The position numbers were made by a program, and so were the translations under genes. DNA of 64,000 nt from Erythroxylum novogranatense (lineage: Eukaryota; Streptophyta; Magnoliopsida; Malpighiales; Erythroxylaceae), in NCBI GenBank assembly GCA_029891385.1, contig CM057231.1:66075103-66139102 (forward strand), given 5' to 3'. Positions within the stretch are counted from its first letter, which is position 1, and each line of letters begins with the position of its first letter. The notes below the pieces were generated by a model. It was not told the DNA's origin, did not search any database, and saw nothing but the letters and a program-made list of their open reading frames with translations. Positions 1 through 10,273 of this stretch are shown piece by piece.

Positions 1-243
1 GAGTTGTGTTTATTAATAATATATTTTAAATTTAAATTTTTGACATAATGGTTAAAAAATGAAGCTCATGTCTCACAAATACATGAAGCTCATTTTTTGC
101 GTACCCAAACATAAAAAATAAAACCTTTTTTTTCACCTTATCACTATTAACGTAACTATTATTTATAACATTGAAGTTAACCATTTTATAAATTATAATA
201 TCCTCTAAGCAATATTATTTTTTAGGATATTTTTGTCATTAAA
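1..243. other. AT-rich intergenic sequence
   Basis: This stretch holds no supported gene. It is AT-rich, with runs of A and T and no open frame of note. It ends at the TTA that marks the left boundary of the MITE candidate starting at 247. Confidence 0.5.
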
Positions 244-246
244 TTA

Positions 247-456
247 GGGTTTGGAAGGCAAGTCATGCCATTCTATCCCTGACCCCCTAATTTGGGAGGT
301 CACAAAATATTGAATTTTGGATGACAAAGGATGGCTTCCAAAGCCATTAATTGTCATTCCATCCTGTTTCAAAATAGACTTCCAAACAATGGCCTGAGTC
401 ATTTGGGTCATTTCATTCCATTCCCTTCCATCCCTCCACCCACATCCAAACATACC
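247..456. mobile_element. Tourist-like MITE candidate (PIF/Harbinger type)
   Basis: This 210-bp block is flanked by TTA on both sides (244-246 and 457-459), the usual target duplication of Tourist/PIF elements. Its left end, GGGTTTGGAAGG, and the reverse complement of its right end, GGTATGTTTGGATG, are imperfect inverted repeats. The interior has further inverted matches built on GGAATGG and GACTTGCC-like words. It has no transposase. The ends are imperfect, so the call is moderate. Open frames across it on both strands are incidental. Confidence 0.5.
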
Positions 457-459
457 TTA

Positions 460-908
460 AGTGTTGATGGCTTAAAGGTACCTTTTCATAGTTGGAATCC
501 TCTTAAAATACCTCGTAGGCAACAAAAAAAAGATTCATGTTCATCTCAACTGTTAATAATCGTAGTGGGTCCCACCAATTCCTCCTCAAGTTCGAGCACG
601 TCCAATAACACTTCCCTAATATAAGTTATTAAGGCTCTACTTGATCAACCCTGAACGAATCGCATTCGTCAGCGTCATGTGTTTCGAGAAAAAAATCGCT
701 GTGCAGATTTAGCTTTTTATGTGACGCATTTTAATTTAAGAGTTATTTATTTGTGGTCTCTATTTCATGTCTTACTATCTTTTTTTTAGAATATGTGCGG
801 AATTTTTTCACCCTAAGAGCTATAATTTAGGCTTTGCTCTTTTCCATTATATTATAGTAAAAGAACAGTAAGGCGAGTATCGTGACATTGGACGGACGAT
901 TTTGACGG
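460..908. other. Former upstream flank of the Nudix gene, no gene seen
   Basis: I see no coding region here. If the hAT element at 917-17026 is removed, this stretch joins directly to 17035 and becomes the DNA just upstream of the Nudix gene promoter. It may therefore contain promoter elements now displaced by about 16 kb. Confidence 0.4.
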
Positions 909-916
909 GGGAATTG

Positions 917-1090
917 CAATGATGTTAAAACCGGACCGGATCGGCCGGTCGGATCAGAAATCATCTGAACTGGCCATGTGTCCGGTTCGGTTATTGTTAT
1001 TAACCCCTGAACATCAAAACTGGCCGGTTCATCAGAGAACTGGCCGGTTTTCTTAGAAACCGGTTAGTTGATAACCGGATTTCAAGTTAA
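917..1090. repeat. hAT left terminal and subterminal repeats
   Basis: After the CAATG terminus this stretch has many copies of ACCGG/CCGGT in both orientations, ending near 1080. The same words recur at the right end (16937-17010). Clusters like these at hAT ends are usually transposase binding sites; that role is inferred from the family. Confidence 0.6.
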
Positions 1091-1203
1091 AAGCCCTTTT
1101 CGTTCCTCTGATCGCCGTCTAAGCTCGGTGGTGACGGTGGTCTCCTTTCCGGCCTAATTTCCTACTTGTATCTTCGTCTTCTTCTCCTCTTTGGCTTCCA
1201 TGG

Positions 1204-1566
1204 ATGCCCAAGCACAACATCATCAAATCCGCACAAATGAAAAAAAACAAAGTACAAGAAGATGAGAAGAAAGACGATACGGGTAAGTCAATAAATGATC
1301 TGCGGGACGAACTTGATCAGATCGTAAACAACCCAGATCCAGAGCATTTTCTTGGTGCTGTGGCCACACTTCGAAAGAAAGTCATGAACTTGGACACCTT
1401 CCGTTTCTCCTTTGTGGTTCAGAAGGGAGTACATCTCGAAGAGGGTTTTGTGTCAACTATTCCAACCATCCATACACCTCCAGTGAAGCCTTTCCTGATA
1501 ATAAAAGCAAGAAGGAATTCATCAGCAAGGAGAAACAGAAGGAAGAACCTGCCACATAAGCTCTAG
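1204..1566 (+). CDS. Unidentified ORF in hAT left arm, possible captured exon
   Basis: A 120-residue frame lies between the hAT left end and the gypsy1 insertion. I do not recognise it. It is lysine- and arginine-rich at both ends, with a more protein-like middle (INDLRDELDQIVNN, residues ~30-43). Upstream is a CT-rich stretch like a plant 5' leader (1090-1195). A second ATG at 1200 opens a different short frame. A good splice-donor match (GTAAGT at 1283) lies inside the frame, so the true product could be spliced and not the full ORF. It could be a host gene fragment captured by the transposon, an untranslated first exon of the transposase gene, or chance. Confidence 0.3.
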   Translation: MPKHNIIKSAQMKKNKVQEDEKKDDTGKSINDLRDELDQIVNNPDPEHFLGAVATLRKKVMNLDTFRFSFVVQKGVHLEEGFVSTIPTIHTPPVKPFLIIKARRNSSARRNRRKNLPHKL

Positions 1567-1677
1567 AAAAAAAAAATGGAGGAGGGCACCGTCATCCTAA
1601 AAAACAGAAGGAAGAAACATGAAAGGAGTATGCGTGCGGTTGAGTTTCAGTATGCGTGCGGTATAGGTGTTTTAGAT

Positions 1678-1733
1678 TTGCGTGAGGATGAGTTTGAAGG
1701 AGGGCACCGTTTCCTAAGCTCATCCTCACGCAA
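1678..1733. repeat. 15-bp perfect inverted repeat
   Basis: TTGCGTGAGGATGAG at 1678-1692 is followed after 26 nt by its exact reverse complement at 1719-1733. The arms could form a hairpin. It lies between the ORF at 1204-1566 and the gypsy1 insertion, in hAT sequence. A role as terminator or small-RNA source is possible but not shown. Confidence 0.6.
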
Positions 1734-2387
1734 CTAATAGTCCAATTTTTAGTTAAGAATGGACTTTAAGTTAAGAATGGACTATTAACTAAAAAAAGGT
1801 TTTTTAATTAAGAATGGATTATTAGAGTTGCATTAGGATGGAGTTTAGTTATGTTGGAACCCCTCCCCGGTGAGTCGCGTGCCCGACGTCCTACGTGACA
1901 TCTGGACGCGCATCTCACAAGGGAGGGATTCCTCACCACGAAAGAATCCTCAAATTGAACTGAATTTAACGTCATCCGAACAAACTTTACTAATATAGCT
2001 CTAATTTTCATCCAATAAAATTAATCGCCCAGGCCATAACTAAATCTAAATTCTCACTAAAATAAAATTCCATACCTCTCGATTACGTAATCGAAATCGC
2101 CTCAATCGATCTTTATAGATCACGAAATCGCCTAAAAACGGATTTATATCCAAATCATCACATAATCTTATCCGTAATTTCCCACTAAAACCCGAAACTC
2201 TCATTTTACTAAAAAAAAAGTCTATTTTTTTTTTTAACTAATGATTCAAAAATCGTGCAAATCGGAGGTCAAAAGGGGACTTTATAAGCAAAAGAGTGAT
2301 AGGAGGAAAATTGGAAAGAAAAGGAAAAGAAAATAAAAGAAATACCCAAAACGGCGTGGGCGCCACAGGCGAAGCGGACGCCAACAT

Positions 2388-2700
2388 GAGATGAGCCTTG
2401 CCTCGCGAGGGCGAATCGGCCTCGCCAGGCGGCGTCGCCTGGCGAGGGGCCGAGCTCGCGAGGGCGAGCCTTGCCTCGCGAGGCGAATCGGCCTCGCCAG
2501 AGCGAGGCGTCGCCTGGCGAGGCCGTAGCTCATGAGGGCGAGCCTTGCCTCGCGAGGCGAGATCGGCCCGCCTCGCTAGAGGCGTCGCCTAGCGAGGCGC
2601 GCGACGCGGGCGCCCGCCTAGCTAGGCGACCTGTCGCCTCAGCGAGGCGCACATGGCGCCCGCCCGCTAGGCGAGCCTTCATACTAGCGAGGCGCCGCAG
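2388..2700. repeat. CpG-rich palindromic array in gypsy1 left LTR
   Basis: About 310 bp are built from variants of GCCTCGCGAGGCGA, itself largely palindromic, in an otherwise AT-rich LTR. The right LTR carries a shorter version at about 10785-11030. Long open frames here (2282-2533 on minus, 2471-2725 on plus) are arginine- and alanine-rich artefacts of the repeat. A T-run at 2709-2722 follows. Confidence 0.85.
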
Positions 2701-3934
2701 CAACATCAAACTTTTTTTTTTTTGAAAACTGAATAAACTCTCAACTTTGCAATCTTATAATTTTTCACCCCGAACCCAAATTTTGTAAAATCAGTGACCA
2801 AAGAAAGATGAAAGGAACTCTATAACTTCCTAGAAGAACTTATAAACTAACTGAGCCATTAATATGATCATCATTGATTTTAAAGTTTCAGCCAAAACAC
2901 AATTTCCTACTCGAGCCTAAACTTGAAAATTAATATCTTCTAGCACACAAGTCTAAAATGACACATTATATCTCGTTAGAAAGATGAAAAGAAGGTCTAC
3001 AAGCTTCATGAAGAAGACAAAATTAATTCTATCATTAAAGAGAGTAAAACACACTCAAAGTTTCAGCCTAAAACTAACCAATGAAACAGTAACTTTGCTT
3101 ATACGAACAGTAACTGCCAACTTCCAAAGCTCCTAACTTTTGATTCCTAACTCCAATAACTGCAAATCACAGCTCGTTTTAAAGATAGAAAGGTAATCTA
3201 CATCTTTCATGAAGAACACAAAACCCAGATCAGTCTCTAATTGGACGAAAAGCCCTCCAAAGCTGCTGCAAAATTTCAGTGATTCTAACAGCAGCTGAAA
3301 CATTTCCATTCTCGTAACTCTTTCATCCTAAGTCCAATTGAGACATATTATATGTCGTTGGAAAGCTCTAATCATTCTCTACATTCTTCAAGAAGGCCAT
3401 CCAAACCAATTCAAGCTTTAAACCACTTTAAAATTGAATGAAGTTGCTGCCCAATTTCTGGAAAATTGGACAGCGCCTCCCTAATTTACATCTATCCCAA
3501 ATTCCTTCAATCAAACACACAACCTGCATAAAACTCAATATCTCAAGGCAGCAACACACGCCTAGGATTCTACATATTTCTCAAATCATCAAGCATTTCC
3601 ACTTTTAAACATCTATTCAATTCCAAACCATAAATATACACATTTCATTCTTTCTTCTTTTGTTGTTCTCAACCATACCACAATACTTTTGCAAGAAATA
3701 AACACAAGATATGTTTCAAATCCAAAATTCTCACAAACATGTGGAATTGAATTCATACAAGGCTTTAGAGGGCATTTTGACCCGGTTACATCAAAAGTAG
3801 TAAAAGTACATAAAAGTCCAAAATGCAATCTAAAGCCTATTTTTTCAAAACATAACTTCAAATACAACTTCTAAAACAAAACAAAGATCGAGTTGCCTCA
3901 ATCCCGATGCGGTGACTCAGTTTCTCGCTCGACA

Positions 3935-4864
3935 CTGTGGATGAAAGATGGGGTGAGCTCGACGGCTCCGTGGGTAATAACTTAATAAACGAGAAATAAG
4001 CAGAAACCGTCATTCATTTTTTTCATATTCAAACAATATCACATTCATTACAAGTAATTTCACCTTACAACTATTTTTATTTTATCGAATTTATTATTCC
4101 GAACAATTTACAACCTCCACATATCACAAAGATAACCTAGCCAATCACAAATTCACAAACAGAGTGGTTCGGTGGATCCGAACAGAATCTAACGATACAT
4201 TTCATAAAGCGGTCATGTGTTGTCGTGACGAATAGAGTCCTTAAGAGGAACTCCACGGCCACTAATGCAAAAGCGAGAGAAGCCTATAATGAGCAGTGCA
4301 CCGACTCAAACCGACCACCACAAACCCAAAGAAAACATATAATTCACACAATTCAGAAACAAATGCCTCTACTGGCATTCACAAACTCCTTTTCACATAA
4401 ATTACTAAAACAACGGTCTTTTTTTCCGAAATCACAGTTTCTTATCGTTTTTACTTAACAAGGAATTAAACCAACTATTCCAACATAATTTCACAAGCAA
4501 GAATATCACATACAAGTTCAAACATCAACAAGAGTAATTCTACCAAATTTCCAAGTCATTTTAACACCTTAGTTCACATTTATTATATAAACGGTAATAT
4601 ACCTATAAACTCAATTATTAAGGAATTACCCACCTTACTTCTTTTAGCTTTGGTGATCGATCCAAAAGTCTTGTTTCTTCCTCCAGTTGCCTTAATTCAC
4701 CTTCATCAAACATAATTATCCCATAAGAACATAGGATATCAAAATCTAACGATTTTAAGGATACGAAAGTGTAGAATTTAACCTATCTAACTTTACCCAT
4801 AACATTTCTTAGCTCTTTAAACGAAAACCTAACTAAAAACCTCAAAGAAATTGAAAATCCTTAC
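3935..4864 (-). other. Predicted LTR leader intron (gypsy1)
   Basis: On the minus strand a donor CCTAAG|GTAAGG lies at 4865/4864 and an acceptor ATCCACAG|TGTCG at 3935/3934, giving a 930-nt intron inside the LTR. The same donor (13192) and acceptor (12263) are conserved in the right LTR. Comparable pairs are present in gypsy2, gypsy3 and the non-coding element. Splicing itself is inferred. Confidence 0.5.
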
Positions 4865-5460
4865 CTTAGGACAAAACCCACGAAAATCGATTTTGTTTCA
4901 AGGAGGATTTAACTCTTCCTTTCACTTTTCTCTTTTGCACAAAACTCCTAAACCTCTCCTTTCCAAGCATAAAACTAAATCTCTTACTTCCTTCTTCTTC
5001 TTCTTCTTCTTCAACCGAAATCTCCTCTCTCGTCACTAAAATTCAAACTCCTCTCTTCCTTCTTGAAGTTTCGAAGTTTAGATAAAAGACTTAAAACTAA
5101 CCTTTCTAACTTAAAACCTACACTAAAAACGATATAGCTTCATTTGATCTCCATATACAAACTATTCTCATTTCCTTCCCCATTCATACGACTCTCACTT
5201 GCCTTCTTTCTTCTTTTTTTTTTTAATTCTTTCTTTCTCATCTAATTTCAAGTAATATGGGCTAAAAGCCCACCTTGATAAACTTAAGGCCTTAAAACCT
5301 AAACAACTTCCTAATTTAATCCTACACTAACTTATTCTTTAATTTCTAAGAATTTCTCAAAATTCTAATTTTAACTAAACCCTTTCAATAAATTTCTATA
5401 AATTAAACTCTAAGTCTCGCATAAAATAAATCAAAACGCTAAAGCGGATCGGGCCCAACA

Positions 5461-5476
5461 TTTCTCCCCTTAAAAG
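5461..5476 (-). promoter_or_regulatory. gypsy1 polypurine tract
   Basis: On the minus strand CTTTTAAGGGGAGAAA runs directly into the LTR start TGTTGGG. This is the expected primer for plus-strand DNA synthesis. The sequence just before it, GAGGACGAAATTC, is the typical end of a plant chromovirus pol frame (FEDEI). Confidence 0.85.
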
Positions 5477-8400
5477 AATTTCGTCCTCAAATTGCACACA
5501 ATCATCAAGAGATGGGGATACTTCTTCTTCATAGCTTCCAATGGCTCCCACGTGGCTTCTTCCATGAATGATTCCTCCATAAGACTTTTACCAACCGAAT
5601 GTCTTATTCACGAGAACCTTTTCTTTAGTATCCAAGATCTGACCGAAGCTCTTCATAACTCAAGTCATCACTCAACTGAACTTCATCACCAATGACATGG
5701 GAGGATCGATCGATATCTCCTCAAAGATAGAAACATGAAAACATCATGAATCTGCGATAACTCCGGAGGCGAGCTAACTCAGAAGCCAACGGACCAATCC
5801 TCTCCGTAATCTCATAAGGTCCCACATACCTTGGACTCACCACCCTTTCTACCAATCTCGTAATCCTTTCCACGGAGAAGTCTTAAGAAACACCTTATTG
5901 CCGACCTCATACTCCATCTCTTTCCTATGAGCATCCTCATAGCTTTTCATCCTGTCCTGAGCTGCCTTCAGCCTGTGCTTAATCAAATTGACCTTATCAA
6001 CGGTCATCTGAATCAACTCTGGACCCAAAAGTCTCCTATCTCCCTCTGCATCCCAACACACGGGAGTCCTACATCTCCTCCCATACAGAGCCTCATAAGG
6101 AGCCATCTGAATGCTCGAATGATACGAATTATTATATGCAAATTCGATCAAAGGCAAGTGCTCATCCCATGCTCCTCTAAAATCCATCACACAAGTCCTG
6201 AGCATTTCCTCGAGAGTCCGGATGGTCCTCTCAGACTGACCATCGGTCTGAGGATGGAAAGCAGTGCTGAAACTCAACTTAGTACCTAAAGCCTTCTGGC
6301 CGCCCAAAATCTCGACGAAAGCGAGGGTCCCGATTAGATACAATCAATCCGGATCCCATGCAATCTCACAATCTCATCAATATATTTCTTGCTAACACAT
6401 GCAGCGGATCATGTCATCGATTGCGGAAAATGGGCTGATTTCGTCAATCTATCCACAATCACCCATATGGCATCATACCTCCTACTGGTCTTAGGCAATC
6501 CCATCAGAAAATCCATAGTGACTCTCTGCCATTTCCACTCAGGAATGGGTAATGGCCTCAATTGGCCTGAAGGTGCCTGATGCTCAGCCTTGACTTGCGA
6601 CACACCGCATAACTTACTCACATATTCACCACATCCTTTTCATCCTCTCCACCAGAAATGTTCTCTAAGATCTCTATACATCCTGGTGCTGCCTGGGTGC
6701 ATAACATAAGGTGCATTATGCGCCTCATCCAGAATTTCATCTTTAACCTCCTTAACATCAGGAATACAGAGTCTATTCTCGATCGCCAGAGTCCATCGTC
6801 ACTCAAAGACCATATCGGACTCCTTACCCTTTGCACCTCTTCCAGACTTACTCAACTCGGGATTCGAACTCGCAACTCTCTTACTTTCTCTCGAGGATCG
6901 GTCTTACCGGAAAGTAGCAATCATGCAATCGACTCTTCCCGCTTCAAGTCGATCCCGAGAGCCGCCATCTCTTCCAATAGCGGTAAATAGATCGTTCGCA
7001 CATATGCTATGGAAGACTTTCTACTCAAGGCATCAAGAATTACATTTGCCTTACCCGATGATACTTAATCAATGTGTCATAATCCTTGAGCGATTCAATC
7101 CATCGCCTCTGTCTCAAATTCAGCTCCTTCCGACTCAACAGATATTTGAGACTTTTATGATCTGTGAAGATCCCGGTTTGCACGCCATACAAATAATGTC
7201 TCCAGATCTTCAAAGCAAAGACCATAAATGCTAACTCCGGATCATGGGTGGATAGTTCATTTCATAAGGTTTTAGGCTGCCGTGAGGCATATGCTATCAC
7301 CTTATCTCCTGCATAAGCACACATCCTAACCCCTTCTGGAAGCATCACTATATACAGATAACCTTCCTCTCCATGGGTAAAGCCAGAATGGAGCACTAGT
7401 CAATCTGTGTTTCAGTTCCTCAAAACTCACGGCACTCTTCACTCCAGATAAACTTCGTTCTTCCTTAATAGTTTAGTCAAAGGAGTGGCAATCATCGAAA
7501 AACCCTCCACGAATCTCCGATAATAGCACGCCAAACCCGTAAAGCTCCTCACCTCGATCCATCATCGTCGTGAGTACGCCACCACCACAGCTTCAATCTT
7601 CTTGGGATCTACATGCACCCTTTTTCGAAACAATATGACCCAAGAAGATCATTCCGAAGCCAAAATTCACATTTTGTGAATTTGGCATACAACTCTCTCT
7701 CCCTCAACCTCTGCAATACAATTCTCAAGTGCTCCTCATGTTCTTCCTCATTCTTCGAATATATCAGAATGTCATCGATAAACACGATAACAAACCGATC
7801 TAGAAACTCCTTGAAGACCCTGCTCATCGATCCATAAAAGCGGCGAGAGCATTGGTTAATCCAAAAGGCATAACCAAAATTCATAATGGCCATACTGTCT
7901 CCGAAAGTCGCCTTGCTCACATCGACTCCTTAATCTCGAGTTGGTGATAGCTGGACACGAGATCGATTTTAGAAAACCGTTGCCCCTGCAATGATCAAAT
8001 AAATCATCTATCCGAGGCAGAGGATACTTGTTCTTCACTGTCACCTTATTGATTCTCCGATAATCAATGCACATTCTCCAAGTTCCATCCTTCTTCTTAA
8101 CAAACAAGACCGGCGCACCCGAGGGTGAGGTGCTCGCCCGATGAACCCCTTCTCTAATAAATCCTCCAACTGCTCCTTAAGCTCTTTCAGCTCAGCTGGA
8201 GCCATCCTGTAAGGTGGAATCGAAATAGGAGCTGTCCCGGGCGCCAAATCAATAGCAAACTCGATCTCCCTCTCCGGTGGCAAACCGGGCAACTCCTCAG
8301 GAAATACATCAGGAAATTCCCTCACAATGGGAATATCCTCTACCTTACTCTCCTTCACACTAGTATCCATAACACACGCCAAGAAGGCTTCACAGCCTCT

Positions 8401-8900
8401 CCCCATCAATCTGTCAGCTAACAAAGCTGAAACAAGCCTTGGCGGTGTCAACTTTCTATCTCCTCTGAAAACCACTGTCTGACCCTCTCCCAGATCAAAT
8501 TCAACTTCCTTTCGACCACAATCTAGCTTCGCCTTGTATTTTTCCATCACGTCCATTCCGACAATCACATCTAACCCCTTCAGATCTAGAGGTAGCAGGT
8601 CCACGACCAAACTAGATCCATCGATAACAAGCTCACAATCTCGAAAGATCCGGCTCACAATGACATTCCTCCCTAACGGAGTACTAATGCATACCAGGCA
8701 ATATCATACTAGCAGAGATAAAAGAATGGGTGCTACCAGAATCAAACAGAACATACACAGCAGAATGAAAGAGCTGAGCCATACCAGTAACAACCTCCGG
8801 TGCGGCTACAGCCTCCTCACGAGTCATAGCAAAAACTCGGGCCTGTGCTTGCCCTCTCGGTCTCCCTGGCAGATTGGCTTCCAGACGACCTGTAATCGCC
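5477..8900 (-). pseudogene. pol: gypsy1 pol (PR-RT-RH-IN-chromodomain), frameshifted
   Basis: The polyprotein is broken into several frames on the minus strand. An aspartic protease motif, FDSGSTHSF, lies near 8750-8725. Reverse transcriptase follows: the PPYRMAP segment near 8205, VKKKDG near 8100, and the catalytic FIDDILIYS near 7780. RNase H (DHKSLKYL) is near 7160. The integrase core is at about 6620-6000 ([16 protein letters not shown] near 6470; HPQTDGQSERT near 6250). The usual chromodomain region is eroded between 5849 and 5490, while the terminal FEDEI survives. At least six frameshifts or stops separate these pieces, so it cannot make a working polyprotein. The intact DSG protease motif contrasts with gypsy2. 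Confidence 0.88.
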
Positions 8901-10035
8901 ACCCAGACATCGGTCGGTCCCCACTGCTCTCGCTCTCCTCTCGAGCTCGAGGTGAGATCCTTCTCCTCTGAGCATCTGAGGACAATCTCTGATTCTGTGG
9001 CCCTTCTCCCCACACTTAAAACAGGCACCCGATACCTATATAGCACTTCCACGACGCGGATGCCCACAATGTCGACACGGAGGAATCGATTCTGCTTCTC
9101 TCGTTTCGCTGCTTCCTCCTGCCGAGGAACCTCAGATCGACTCGCCTGAGCTCGTTTACTCATTGAGGGCCACTATCGCCTCCACGACTCGAGTCTCAAT
9201 CCGCACTCTTACCACCCTTTCACCGATCGCACACCCCCTCTCTGAACGATCGCTTCGCTTTTCTTTTCTGTTCACTTCACTGATGTTCTCTAGCTTCACT
9301 GAGTGCAAGATCTACCACCACCGATAGTCACGAAGTTATGAAGCATTACCTTCTCTCGATGCCCAAGTGGAGGCCTCCTCAAACTTTCGCATTTGTCTTC
9401 CTCATCGCCACACATGAGCTGCATATCTCGACAACTGGGTGAATCTCCGCCATACTCGGTCACGATCATCTCCTCTCGAGTCAAATTCAGAAATTCCTGC
9501 CTTGTCTTGCATGTAGACCCGGAAAGATACTTTTTCCAAATAACTCGCCAAAATCGCTCCATGAAAGCACCGGTGGCACAACTGCTCGTGGGATCGACTC
9601 CCACCAATGGAGAGCATCGCCAGTAGTAGATCGACAAGATACTCTAGCTTCTCCTCATCGTAACATTTCATCTCAACTAGGACTCTTTCTGTCCTCTTAA
9701 ATCAAGACTCGCTTCTTCAGATTGGTGGTACCATGAAAGTCCACCGCCCGAACTTCCGCAGCTTATCAAACTGCCCACCTCTCACATCGAAATCGGCATG
9801 GAAGCTCGAGACCCTGACCCATGGCAAAAGTAAAAGCTCAGGCAAGGCTCGAAGACTCAAGGGTCCATAACCGCACAAGAGGAGGAGGAGGAGGAGGTTC
9901 CTCGGGTTGAACACTAGGTGCCTCGGGGCCGAGAGCGAATGTGTCCTCGCATCTTGTGGAACATGAGACCCTCTGCACTCTCTGGCGAGAACTTGAGCGA
10001 GATCGAGTCCCTCGGGTTCTACCCCGACGTGGCAT
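8901..10035 (-). pseudogene. gag: gypsy1 gag, frameshifted
   Basis: The likely start is the ATG at 10035 (MPRRGRTRGTRSRSS, a basic N-terminus as in plant chromovirus Gag). A capsid-like region lies near 9670-9380, with CYDEEKLEYL and FTQLSRYA in one frame and EEDKC in another. Two cysteine motifs near 9080-9000 (CRHCG and CFKCGEKGH) are the nucleocapsid zinc knuckles, split by a frameshift. A run of glutamates and prolines, PEEPPPPPP, lies near 9890. The frame is lost repeatedly. Confidence 0.75.
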
Positions 10036-10255
10036 AATAATCCTTCAAGAGAAACCCAAGTGAAAATCTTAGTGCATACAAAAACAATTTCCACAGCTTT
10101 TAAACACTTTAGTTTATGCAAAATTCATGCAAAATCCACATTCAAAAGCATTTAAACCAATTCAAAATAACACAATAATACACATAAATTACTTTCAAAT
10201 ACATCCACCAAACCTTACATCTCTCTTTCTACCCGAACTACCCAACCTACAACCG

Positions 10256-10269
10256 AAAGCTCGATACCA
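10256..10269 (-). promoter_or_regulatory. gypsy1 primer-binding site
   Basis: Just inside the right LTR, the minus strand reads TGGTATCGAGC followed by TTTCGG. This matches the tRNA-iMet 3' end used by most plant LTR elements, with one base missing relative to TGGTATCAGAGC. It fixes the element orientation as minus. Confidence 0.78.
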
Positions 10270-10273
10270 TAAG

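Larger units (their letters stand above)
1852..5460 (-). repeat. gypsy1 left LTR (3' LTR in element sense)
   Basis: This 3.6-kb LTR begins TGTTGG and ends GGGCCCAACA on the + strand. It aligns end to end with 10274-13795. The copies differ by many 1-3-nt insertions and deletions as well as substitutions. In element sense the order is U3, a GAAGAAG-rich exon, a splice donor (CCTAAG then GTAAGG, boundary 4864/4865), an acceptor (CCACAG, boundary 3935/3934), a CpG-rich array (about 2388-2700) and the LTR end. It also contains repeated ~50-nt modules (2961-3015, 3172-3222, 3345-3398). Confidence 0.92.

Noticed and set aside
331..624. 97-residue frame in the left flank
   Set aside because: Its first half is MITE sequence and the second half is Ser-rich low-complexity; it is not supported as a gene.
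2282..2725. Overlapping Arg/Ala-rich frames on both strands
   Set aside because: They come from the CpG palindromic array and change between the two LTR copies.
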